A DNA stretch of 64,000 bases. Origin: Mariannaea sp. PMI_226 (taxonomy: Eukaryota; Ascomycota; Sordariomycetes; Hypocreales; Nectriaceae). Made by a program: the position numbers and the translations under genes. This document shows, one piece after another, positions 37,252-48,583 of this stretch; within the stretch, counting starts at the first letter, position 1, and every line of letters starts with the position of its first letter. The stretch covers positions 992,001-1,056,000 of the forward strand of contig JANFOG010000005.1 in assembly GCA_024336345.1 (NCBI GenBank), in the 5' to 3' direction. The notes below the pieces were generated by a model, which had not been told where the DNA came from, did no database searches, and worked only from the letters and a program-made list of their open reading frames with translations.

Positions 37252-40200
37252 TTATTTCGATACATCTGAGCCTTCGTTTATTCGGCCTTGATTGACAGCT
37301 GGCACGGCATGGTTAGCTTGTGGCGTCTGGTGCTGCACTTGTCCAGTGTAACCCTTATTGTAGTTGCTGTTGCCATTTCGATGTTGGTGAGGGCCATACT
37401 GATGACCTTGCTGAGGGCTTGTCCCGAAGTGTTGCGGCCCTGGACTCCCATATCCTCCTCGCACATTCGCTACCAATTATGGTTAGCCGTTCGCCATTTT
37501 ATCCATTATCTCTTCAAGTCACGTACCAGGTCCATTAGGTTGCCCGGGAGTGAACACCGGTTGATTGTACTGAATGTTGGGGCTCATCCCGTACATTGAC
37601 TGTCCTTGCTGCGATCCCTGATGGACCATCATAGGGGCGGCCGGGCGGCCGGGGCTAGGATATCCGTTAGCTCCGGGCACCGGTTGAGGTCCAGACGGCG
37701 GCATGAACTGCGGGTGACCGCCAGGGTACATCATCTGAGGTCCTGGGACCATTCCCTGTGGTCCCGGCATGAACTGAGGCTGCATCATCATCGGACCACC
37801 CATTTGTCCCTGCTGAGGTGACATGTACTGGGGATTGTTTGAAAAGCTGCGATATTGTCCCATCTGTGGTGTCCCAGGGCCCATATAGACAGGCTGGTTG
37901 TAAGGCACCTGTGCAGGTGAATTCACGCTAGGGTAGGCTGCAACAGGCACATTACCGAGCCGTGGGGAGGCAAACGACTGAGCCGAATTCGAATGCATCA
38001 TTCGGTGATCATCATTGCCGTATGGCGGATGGGGGACGGCATTCTGGGGAGTATGCATCTGCATTGGAGGCATATGAGGCGACTGCCTTTGTCCCAGATG
38101 CGCACCTTGCTGTAGATGGAATGGTAACTGATGTTGATGGGGCATCTGGGGAACAACGTGTTGAGGATTAGGTGTGGCTAGGGCGGGTCCACCAAACGGC
38201 TGGCGATCGAAGTACTCCTTGTAAGTTAGATGCATTGTTGAGTCGGATTTCTCGTTATCTTGAAGTTGTCGCCATGTGGGCAGAGTATCGTAGGCAGGGC
38301 GGAGATCAGCATTTTCAGCCCAGTTGCGGCCCTGGGCAGGAACAATGGTCTGAACATGTGCCAAGATATAGCACTTCTTAGCATCGATAGCTTTGGTTTT
38401 TCGGCGGATAAGCTGACCGGAAGGTGCAGCAGCAGCAGCAGTAGCGTTCGTAGGTGCATCCGTAACATTGTTCACGGTGGATCGAGGGCTTGAGCCAGCA
38501 CTGGCGTGACTATTGGGATTGAACGCGGCGGCAAAAGGGCTTGGCCTGAATTCATGGCTGTTGGGATTCAGTTTGGCACCCATATGGCCTGGTACACCAC
38601 TGAGGCGCCGGTTGTAGCCTTGGTCGACGCTATTGGCAGGGCCTGTTGGAGGAGCACGCATTTCCTGACCGGTTGGATGAGGCTGGTGCGGTTGATGAGG
38701 CGGAGGGGGTTGCGAAAACTTCTGTTGCTCAACGTTGCGAAGTCTTAAAGCGAGTGTACCCGTCTGCTGCTGTGGTGGTAGATGCTGAGGTCCTCCTCGG
38801 TTATTCCTGTACGGCTGCTGATACTGTTGTTGAGGAAACTGTTGGCGAGGTCCGGGATGTCGGTTCTGGTTTCCAGCAGGGGGAGTTGCCTGAGGGCCCG
38901 CAGATGGACGTGCAGGTCGCGAATCCGCGGGAGTGGCAGAGGCGCTGGCACTTGCAGGTGCAGTCTGCCCTGCTGGCTTAGGCTGTACTTCCTTGGAGGG
39001 CGTAGTGGTCTTATCCTTCGATGCTTCAGCCTTTGCTTTAGCAACCTCTTCTGCGTTCTTCATAGCTTTGGCCTGAATCTCCTTTTGTTTCGCCGGGTCT
39101 TTTGCGATGATGGACACGAGGTCATTAGGCACAGGAGTGGAAAGCTTGAACGAGTTTGCAAACTTCTTCAACTCTGTGAGCTTAACTTCCTTGTCAGCCC
39201 TGGCCTTATTGCTGCGAGCTTTCTCGGCAACCTGTCGTTGTTGGCTAGCAAACGTCTTGAACTCCTTCAATACATCATGCTCAACCGTCGAGGTGGCACT
39301 AGGGGTGCCCTCGGCGCGAGTGCCAACATGAGGGCGTAGAGGGGTGCTGGTCCTCTCGGCAGGGGTTGCATCAGCGGCCTTGTCACCAGAGACAGCCTGA
39401 GCGGGCTTAGGCTTCGGCGTGGCGGATTCAACCGCCTTAGGCTCAGTTGAGGGCTTCTGAGTATTGGGCTTGGGCATCACACCGTTCTTATTGGATTCGG
39501 GAACTGGGGTTTTAGGTTGCTCAGTCGTGGGAGCGGGGCTCGGTTGCTTCTTGGGGGGTGCCTTGATCTGAGATGAAATGATGGCTGGATCGACGGGAGC
39601 ACCCTTAACAGTTGACTGGCCTGTTGGTGCCCGTTTAGCCGGAGGAGTGTACTTATTTTCCCTGCCGCCCAAGGGAGGAAAGTCCTGTCGCCGGACGCCG
39701 CTGTACCTATCTAACAGTAAGTCACCTGTTGTAGAGACCGATGGGAGTTATGAATGGCTTACTTGTCCTCCTCATTCTCGCCTTGGTCATCTCCACCGAC
39801 GAAGTCCATGATACGCTCCTCGGCAACATGGGCGGTGGTAGGGGCGCTGCGCTCGATTTCTCTAGCCTTCTTCTCTGCAGCAGCTATCCGTTCTCGATAC
39901 CGAGGATGGCTCTTATCGATAGCGGTTGTGTAGATATTCTCGTCGTAATCTGTCTTGAGACCAAAGAGTCTCTCGTTCTCCGCGAACTGATCCCAACCGC
40001 CACTGTTGTTGGTCTTTTCTAGCGCTCCGTTGTTGACGGAGGTGTCATTAGAGTCCGGAACCCAGGGCTGAAGAACTCTTTCATTGCCGAACCGGCTATT
40101 GGAAATGGCTGCATCGGTTCGGAAAGAGTGGCGGTTACCTATTTTGAAGTATCAGGGCATCGCCATCATTGTATATTCTCAAGGCAAGCAACTCACCATT

Positions 40201-40263
40201 TTGGCGGGCATCTTTTCCCCCAGCACCCCCACCAGCTATTCCGTCTTTCTTCGGGAGGGGCAT
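37252..40263 (-). CDS. PBP1: Ataxin-2/Pbp1-type protein (LsmAD domain and PAM2 motif)
   Basis: Poly(A)-binding-protein partner implicated in mRNA polyadenylation, stress granules and TORC1 control. Four exons, 40263-40197, 40138-39763, 39706-37527 and 37469-37252, give 946 residues. Seen: an LsmAD-type domain (about 30-130, with S-F-R-T-D, G-G-W-D-Q-F, N-E-R-L-F-G-L-K-T-D-Y-D-E-N-I-Y-T-T). A long Pro/Lys/Ala-rich disordered middle follows. A PAM2 motif near residue 525 (K-L-N-P-N-S-H-E-F-R-P) fits binding of the MLLE domain of Pab1. The C-terminus is Gln/Pro/Met/Gly-rich. Oddity: the Sm-like (ATX) domain that normally precedes LsmAD is not found. The frame upstream of the chosen Met is closed by TGA 60 bases away, and no Sm-like exon is visible in the next 2 kb. 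Either this species lacks it or my 5' end is wrong. A 5' UTR intron (donor near 40677) is likely. Confidence 0.85.
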
Positions 40264-42562
40264 ATTGACAACGGTATTATCAGCGTGCGGTTTGTCGAAA
40301 AAATGAGTGTCAAAGATCGTCCGTCACCTTGACCACCATGCAGGTGTGTCACTGGGAAGAGGATTTTTTTGTGGCGGTATTAGAATGGGGAAGAAAACCC
40401 TGGAGGAGGTACGGACACGGCGCCCTGTCGAATCCTGTGCATGGGGATTGTTAGGCCTGCTTCAAAGAGTTTGCTGATTGTTGTGTATGTGTTGGCATGT
40501 TGCGGGGAGTTTGGAAATCAAATGGAGGCCACGATTCATAAAAGCCACATGACGTGATGCCAGACAAGAATGAAAAGAGAAAAGAAGTGATTGTGAAATT
40601 GGGTAGTTGTTGGCTAGGAAGGAACCGTATAGGGACAGAGAGGAGCTGCGAGCTTGAAAGGTGAACCACCTAGACTTACGTTGAGAGAGCGTTGCTCGTG
40701 TGCCACAGGGTGATGATATCGGAAGCCGATCGACGAGTGATCAAGCTATGCGAGACAAGAGGGTTTGATACCTATAGCCTTAGACTATGCGCAGATGTCA
40801 GTGCCTGCAGCGACATGCAATAGACTCATTCCACAACGAGGGAGGTGAGGTTTGAAATTTTGGGTTCAAGCTCAGGGGCGGCGGACAAGTCGCAGACGCA
40901 GATGCAGGACGGAGGGCCCAAAAGATGGGGCGGGTCAAAGAGCCCCCCGTTGCGACTGGCGAGGAAACGGGGGCGAGGGAGGATAGGCGAAGACGGGGGG
41001 GGGTTGTGGTTTACCTCATTCAGGAGGGATGGAGGATAGTGTCGGGAGGATGGTCTAGCTCGGTGCCGTGGCTATTGCCTCACAATGGGCAGCAAAGGCA
41101 TGGAGCAACGGATTTGGGTCGGATCGTGGGAGAGGGGAGGAAGAGTCCGAGAAGATGTCGATGGGGTTACGTTGCGGAGGAGGAGAGGAGGAGGCACGAA
41201 ATGGTCAAGTGTGGTAGTGGTGGTGATGGAGACTTTGACTACTGGGTACATTGTTAGGTCCCTTGTGGCTTTCTACGAAGTAGGTACTTCCGCTCTTGCG
41301 CCTGCTTTTGGAGAGCACGGAGTACCTTTGGTACGTATTCGCTTTTGTGTAAAGGCCTGTGGTGGTCTTGAATTAGGGGCCAAAGAAAAAAAGCTGTGGT
41401 GGATGCTCAGTGGTTACCGCTGCTTGAGGTTACTTCAGGTTGGTTGTTTACACGACCGCTAGAGCGGAATAGCGATTTCTGGGGGGGATGTGGGGTCGGT
41501 AAGGTGCTTGACAGCTTCGTCTCAGCGTCTTTCTGCGCTTCTCTCAGTGAGTCCCATGGACGGCCCGGACGCTAGATCACCATTACCCTGGGTGAAGCAG
41601 GTGGATACACACCACCACAGGTTGGCTGTGTAGGTACTGTATCACACAGTGTGCAACACTGGCACTAGGCCAGGCCGAACACCCCGAATGCCTGTCACTA
41701 CGAGTCAACTTGCATATCGGCAGTTTCTTGCGTAACAACAAACGTTGTTTGAGAGACTCATCCTGATTCAAAGACGCACTGTACAGATTTGTCCCAACCC
41801 AGTAACCGTCGTCTCACATCCCAGTACGGAAGAAGCCCCTCAGGCAAGATACATGTGAACTACCTCTCAGATTCAAGAAAAATAATGCAGTAAAACAAAC
41901 CAAAGTCTCAGCGCAGTGTCGGGTAAAGAATCGGATACCTGCCTCTCCTCATGCGTCTAGTACCTCATTTTTGGAAGCGATGGTGGTTTCTTTCTTCCCC
42001 TCCCTGGATGAGGGGACCCCGGCTGAAATCCTTGCCCAGGTTGAGCTGTGGACATCAAAACCAAGTCACTTTCAAGTGAACAATCGTGTTTGAGTAAGGG
42101 AGACATATACCTCGCCTAATCACGAAGTAACTTGTCTGTGGAAATCTGATGAAGTTCTGACCCCCTATAGTTATGAACAGGCCGGCGACGAAGGGTCATC
42201 TACAAATTGTGGGAATGTTTTGCGATTGAGGCAAGTTTGGAAACCCAAACCGCAATCTCCGTCCATAGTCAAGCCATGGAAGCAACTTCATATAACTACG
42301 CAACTCGGCTGCAAACCAGAGCCGATTACAAAGACAGAGATCACTTGCGTGTGCAAACCTGGTCCTACAATTAATAACTCTTTGCGCATCGCCACATTCT
42401 ATCGACTGGAAACCAGCTAGGAATTTCAAGTAGTAGACAAGGGACGCATGACATAAATCAAAGAATTTCTACTACAAATATTCACATAGAGGACTCCCCC
42501 CTCCACCTCGTCTAGAAGACTCTGACTGTTGGTACAAGCTTTTTCGCCTCTTAGACCTTGAT
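40264..42562. other. Pbp1-like promoter/5' UTR and QCR2 3' flank
   Basis: 2.3 kb with no supported gene. A GTAAGT donor on the minus strand near 40677 suggests a spliced 5' leader of the Pbp1-like gene. Purine-rich G-runs (40960-41010, 41085-41220) give long chance frames on the + strand. A GTAGGTACTT/GTACCTTTGGTAC motif cluster lies at 41280-41340. Confidence 0.5.
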
Positions 42563-44093
42563 CTATACCCGAAGGCCAAGCTCCTCAGCGTAAGGCAACA
42601 CGAAGAGGTCACCAACGGTGGAGACAGTAGCCTTACCCTCGAGAAGGGCCTTGGCGGTCTGGAAACTTTGTTAGCATGACAATTGTCAAAAACTGAACGA
42701 ATAGGGCGCCTTACAGATTGTAGCTTCTCGGCAGTAACGCCGTTGATGGCCTGGGCGAGATCAGCGGCCTGGGAGACCTTGCCGCTGCTAACAAGGCTAG
42801 ATCCAGCCTGGAGAAGGCTAGATTGCGAGGTCTGGATGGCATCAAGAGCATTGAACTTGGCGTTGGCAATGGCCTTGGTCACATCCTCCTTAGCGATGGT
42901 GCCTGCGGCAATGTTCTTGAGAGCCTTGACAGTCTCCTCGGCGCCCTTGCGGACGGAGGCAGCGGAACCGGTGAGCTGAACAGCCAGGAGGCCAGCGTCG
43001 GAGTAGGTGAGGCTGGAGGTGGAAATGGAAACACCAGTACCAGCAGTAGCCTTGGAGAGCAGGCTGAAACCAGGGGACCATTTGATGTTGGACTGGCCGC
43101 CGAGAAGAGAAGCAAGGACGGCAATCTCACCCTTGACGGAGTTCAGGCTAGAGCCGGGGAAAGCAATAACAACTGAGTTACCAGCAGTGTGGCTAGTTCG
43201 CTGCTCACCACCGTAGTACTGGGTAGCCTCGGTCTTCAGGGTCTGGCCGCTTCGGGGAGCAGCTGGAACATCCTTGAAGAATTGGCCAACCCATTGGGAG
43301 AGAGCATCAGGGGCGGCACCGTCGGCGACAATGGCAATGTTGGGCTTGGAATAAGCGACGTCGGCGAAGCTGGCAATGTATTCCTCGTTCAGGTACTTCT
43401 GGACGGGGCTAGAGGCAGAGGGGTACAACGAGGAACCGAGACCGGTGTGGAAGGCGACGGCGTGGGCGTTATCGAGGGCGATCGCGGGGACATCAGAGTT
43501 AAGAGCGGCTTGCTTGAGGCTCAAGACTCGCTCGACATCCTCATGAAACTCATGGGCTAGGAATTGTATTAGTTTGAACCCAGAAATGGATACCCAGCTG
43601 CATTGACTTACTGGTGTACTTGGTCTGAGAGATGACCTCAGCAAGCAGCTCAGTGAAATAAGGCAGGTCCTCACGGAGGAAGCTGGCCTCAACAACAACA
43701 GCCTCCCTTGTGTGCGAGGAGGCCAATTGACCACCGAGCAGCTCAGACTCGCGAGTAATGCGAAGAGCAGATCGTCGCTCAGTGTTCTACGGTGCCAGGC
43801 AAATTAGCTCAAGTACCAAAACCAGATATCCCAACTCTTCTCACCTTGAAGGCGAACTCCTCCAGGCCGACGGTCAAGCCAGGCAGGGGCTGGTATCGCG
43901 TACCAGCCTTAGCAACGATTGCGAGCTTTGTAGTCGGTCCGTGAGAATCCCGCGAAGCAACCTTGAGGCCAGTCACATCCGAGGTCTCGTACGATCCGGT
44001 CGACGCAGCGGCGGCAAAGGTTCGTCGCTGGACGCGGCAAGACTGGCGGGCAGCCTGCTGCGCAGTTCGCGCGAGTGACGATCTCGAGATCAT
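42563..44093 (-). CDS. QCR2: Cytochrome b-c1 complex subunit 2, mitochondrial (core protein 2)
   Basis: Core subunit of respiratory complex III on the matrix side of the inner membrane, of the M16 peptidase-like fold. Four exons, 44093-43845, 43786-43612, 43556-42715 and 42658-42563, give 453 residues, the normal size. The first about 35 residues are rich in Arg, Ser, Ala and Gln (mitochondrial presequence), leading to A-A-A-S-T-G. Family marks: G-L-K-V-A-S-R-D, A-G-T-R-Y-x-P-L-P-G, E-x-L-G-G-Q-L-A-S, and a C-terminal V-G-D-L-F-V-L-P-Y-A-E-E-L-G-L. The zinc-binding H-x-x-E-H of active processing peptidases is absent, as expected for core 2. It is divergent from RPC82 across 855 bp. Confidence 0.95.
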
Positions 44094-44948
44094 TGTCGAG
44101 GGTGATGGCGTAAGCAATTGGCAATCCTTCGGCCGTCGGAATGAAGCAATTGGTCTCCAAAAGAAGTGCCTCGTCGAAAAGCTCCCGTCTAATTTTCGGC
44201 GGCAGGGAACGACTGGATACGTCACGTGATTGACTCCGGTCAGCCAGATTTCCGTCCCGGGCATTGGCCGGGAGAGAGTCAGGATTGGTCTACTGCTGGG
44301 CTACTAATGCCTTAGTCGGCGAAAGTTTCACGTGCTCTTCATAATTTCGCACATATCTCAACCTAATTAATCCATGTCGAAGCTGGGTTTTCAGAATCTA
44401 ATTGCCCAAAGATCAACGATGAGAATACACGAAGCTTACTTGTGCCATAAGGAATATGTGATGGGCGTATTGCATCATCCTTCTTCCATGCTTAAACGTG
44501 GACAATGCCAAAACCGTTGCCATGTCGGCATTCACGGATTCCTAGTAGATGCAGGATTCGTCGTTGGCAATGTCCAACTTTAATTGGCCCTTGCGTCTCT
44601 GAACCTCGAACTGAGACGCCTTTCCTGGCTTAGCCACCTAACGCTAGCCTGACAGGCATGTGCGCATTTGGGTTATGGAAAAACCTCACCCCACCTACCA
44701 GCTTCACTTATACCAAGAAAAAATATCGATTTGCGCCGTGGTCATTACATCAACCTCAACTCTTACCCCCCTGCTCTCCATTATATCAACCACCTGGCCT
44801 GCCACCTGCCTTCTTCCAGGTCGATACTACGTCATAAATTCGCACAGTTTGCGACCGTGGATTTTGTTGCTCTCGAGGAGTTCAATGACTTTTAGGTAGC
44901 GATTGCGATAGCTCTAGAGATAGTGAGAGGATCTCTAGGAGCAAAGCA
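44094..44948. promoter_or_regulatory. Divergent promoter region QCR2 / RPC82
   Basis: 855 bp between divergent starts. Short frames only. A CACGTGA motif (44221-44227 region, GTCACGTGAT) lies about 130 bp upstream of QCR2. CACGTG-type sites bind bHLH factors such as Cbf1 in fungi; any role here is inference. Confidence 0.5.
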
Positions 44949-47073
44949 ATGCTTGTTGTGAGTCAAAGACGCCCTCGCCAGGCGCGCACCAGGGCCACTG
45001 ACAACGGGGATACTTCAGACCAAACATGCCGCTGAGCTTTGTGCTCTCCTAGTTAACGACCTCTATGGCGAACTGCCTTCCGTAAGTTACTCTCCCTTAG
45101 ATCTGCTTTGCCCCAGGCTCCCAACCTCAAAGTTGTCCGGGATCGCGGAGCTGACATGACCGTCGCCAACAAGCGAATCTTGATTGCGCTCCTCACAAAG
45201 GGCCGTTCGACGATTTCCCAACTTGCCCAACACACGACTCTCACCCCGCGACATTTGCGAAATGGCCTTGCGGTCTTGATTCAGCAAAATTTGCTCTTCC
45301 ACCATACCGACCCTGACAATAAGGTGACCAACTACCAGGCCAACCCCGATGCTTGCTACAACCTTGTACGATCCGGAAAAATTCTTGAAATCATCGACAG
45401 ACAGTATGGAAATGCTGAGCGCGAGCTGATTCAGACTCTCATGCTTCTTGGCCATGCTAGGATCGGAGATCTTTCTCAGGCTTTTGGGTCGAGAGCGCCC
45501 AAGATCAATGGGCACACGAATGGCGATCATGAGTCACACAACGGACTGATCGAATCCGAAAGTCACCTCAATTCTGTTCTTGGCCGCCTCCTCCGAGCAG
45601 AAATCATTGAGACTGTTCGACCCGACAGTTTTCGCAATCCCACTGACGTCCACCGAGAAATTTGTGACGAAGTCTTGAAAACAGGCCCTGGTGAGAAAGC
45701 CACGAAGAATAAAGGAGAGGCTCAGCGCCAAATTTTCGAGCGATATCGCACTTTCCGAGATCAAGGCTTGACACTCAAACGGCAACTCGACAGGGCCGGA
45801 GGGATGGGCCCTAAGAGGAGGAAACTTGAGAACGGTCGAGCTCAAAATGGTTATACTGAGGAGGATGCGCCACACCTCAACGTGAGTTGATAATCCACCG
45901 TTGTATCACATTACTCTAACATATTTTCAGCCTAATATTATCGTGAGACTCAATCATGAGAGATGCTCCGTTGAGCTACGGAATGAAGTTTTGGTCGGGT
46001 TTGTATCCAATTTACTGGGAGAAGTCACTGGAGAGATCTATCGTGCCGTTCTCGACCTTGTAACATCCGATTTTTCAAGATGTCGGCCAGATCCACTACT
46101 AGATGACGAGATGCCTGTTCCACAGACCTCAGTAACGACTCAAGAGATATTCGAACATCTCGACACGTCTATCAACGTTCAATTCGGCATTGGAAATACA
46201 TCCAAAGAAAAGATTGACCTCGAAAGCGCTGAAAAGATTCGGGAATCGCCACCAGATGATGGATATGATTCCGATGACTCTGATGCTGCTCCTCCGGGAC
46301 GTCGCCCTGTGTCGGTAACATTTGATGTGGATGAAGACGACGATGAAGATGAAGCTGATGTTGGCAACGGTGAATTGCCCCACGAAAACGGCGGCAGGGA
46401 AACCAAAGTGAAGTTCGAGGGTACTGCAGCTCCTAAAGAGAGTCGTATCGGCCAAATGCGACAGCATTTATTGCTCCTTGCTGAGAGCCAACACCGGTTC
46501 ATCCGTCACTGCGGAACGCATGGGCGTGGCCAATGGACCGTCGACTTCACACAGCTGATGGAGCGACTACGGGAAACCGAACTCGACGCCATGATTGAAC
46601 AATCGCATGGCCGGCATGGGCTTCGACTGACGCGAATTTTGCGCGAAAAGGGCAAGCTTGACGAGAAGATGCTGCATTCTGCCGCCCTAATGAAGAAGTC
46701 TGATGTTCAAGGCAAGATGCTTGCGATGCAGATGGCTGGCGTGGTTGATGTGCAGGAAGTTCCCAAAGATAACCTTCGCTTGGCCAACAGGACTTTGTTC
46801 TTTTGGTACTTTGATAAGGAGCGCACCGAGAAGCAAGTTCTGGATGACATCTACAAGGCCATGCTCAGATGTTTACAGACTCTTCGGGTTGAACAACACA
46901 AAGAACGGAATATTTTGTCATTTGTAGAACGAAAAGATGTTCAAGGTAAAGAAGAGGAGGTGATGACCACGGAGCATTACAACAAGTATAACGCCCATCT
47001 GAGAGTGCAGGACAAGCTACTTGGCCAAGTCATGAGGCTTGATGACCTGGTTGGTGTGATGAGAGACTACTGA
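44949..47073 (+). CDS. RPC82: DNA-directed RNA polymerase III subunit RPC3
   Basis: Subunit of the Rpc82-Rpc34-Rpc31 subcomplex that opens promoters and starts transcription of tRNA, 5S and U6 genes by Pol III in the nucleus. Four exons: 44949-44957 (three codons, M-L-V), 45019-45081, 45174-45881 and 45931-47073, giving 640 residues, typical of the family. Joined exons read T-K-H-A-A-E-L-C-A-L-L-V-N-D-L-Y-G-E-L-P-S then R-I-L-I-A-L-L-T-K-G-R-S-T, the first winged helix of RPC82. More winged helices follow, including the S-Q-L-A-Q-H-T region. An acidic linker (about 400-420, D-E-D-D-D-E-D-E) lies before the C-terminal half, which ends in the expected coiled coil. The nine-base first exon would be missed by simple ORF callers; an alternative in-frame Met at 45108 would discard the conserved N-terminus. 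Confidence 0.94.
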
Positions 47074-48583
47074 GGGATGCTTTGTTACGGAGCCACACGA
47101 AGAAAAAAAAATCCAAGAAAGGGGGAGGGGAAAAAAAAGGTACAAGGGCTTGGATTAATGTTGATTTTGCCATTGCACACATATACATACTGGTATAGGT
47201 TCAGAAACCTTCTGGTACTCTCCGAGTCGTTGAATAAGATGACTTCTCACTTTAGTGTCAAAAGGGACCGGGCCCTATGGAAGAATTGTTGTGCATTAAT
47301 GGAGAAGAAAAATTCCAAGAGTAACTTACCCTGAGCTCAGGGTGTCGTGTCTACTGCTCGTTCGTTGGAGCGGGATATGCTTCTCCTAGATGAATATTGG
47401 CTGATTTAGGAAGAAAGTGCGAGCTCACTAGAGATATTGGAGGAGTCATGTGGCTTATGTCAAATTCGAAATGTGAAAATTTATATGTATCGTGCTCCAA
47501 GACTGTTGTGTGCGAACTGTTTGCCCTATATGAGTTATTATTCCAGTTGAAGGTAGGCTTGGCTGGGAAACTTGAGGCCGTGACCAAGAACAAGCAGTAC
47601 GCTTGGTCAACGAGTGAGACATGCAGCTACACCGTATTTTCATTGAGGAAACTAGATATAAACACAATAATGGTGTTCTTTTTTCTTCTTACTGAGAATA
47701 GTGAGTGCATATCTAATGAGTAGTACTAATTGACTAGGTCGGGGTGTGGAACAGCAAAGTACTTTGCTCACCTGTCAGGTGATTTTCGTGCAGCCTTTAA
47801 CAACACTGATGCCAGGTGTTGCAGAAGTGAAAGTAGTTATCTACGGAGTTAAGTAAGTATATAATGGAATTACCGATGACTTGTACGTACTGCAGTAGGT
47901 TGGATAGGCTATCACGCAGTGCTTATTTTCTTTCCCTAGTAGCGGCAACGATCTACATCCGCCGTGGATTAATTGACTAGTGAAATTAATTAACTAGGCA
48001 GCGAATGGAAATTTATATAAAAAAAGAATAAAAATAAAAAATAAAAAGAGAATGGCATGATGGGATATTGAAGCGGTACCCCGAGAACGGTAACTACCTC
48101 CCTTAGGTGGTGTGTGGTCGTGTGTATGGTTGACAACCCAACGGCAAATACCTTGGTACGAAGCGCTCCGTACATCTCCATAAAATAAAGACGCTTAGCC
48201 GAATAGATGGCAGCGTAAGGCTTAGGATTGGCCGAGGCAGCGCGGTCGAACGCTCCGTCTGTCCTAACTACGACGTCCTTGAGCCCCAAAGAGACGTAGC
48301 GTGGCCGAGGCATTGGGTTCCTGGGCACTCTTCGTCACAGTTGGCCCTGGCGTTAAGAGGCACGGACGGCGCACACCCTTCACCCTTCCGACGTCGGTAC
48401 CTAGTCCCTAGTCGCTACATTGTACTTGGCAGGACTAGTGATAGCCCAGAAAATTTCAAAGTTGAAGCGTATTGCGACAAGCTCACGTTCCTGTTCCTGT
48501 CCCGCCGCCTCACACACCTCTCTCACAACCTAACCCCAACCCTCGCACCCTTCCGACATTTGAATTTGCCCAATTCTTTAGAA
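47074..48583. other. RPC82 3' flank and GGC1 promoter
   Basis: 1.5 kb without a supported gene. AT-rich in the centre (47980-48050, an A-rich run). The last 150 bp before GGC1 are CT-rich on the + strand, as in a fungal leader. Confidence 0.5.
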
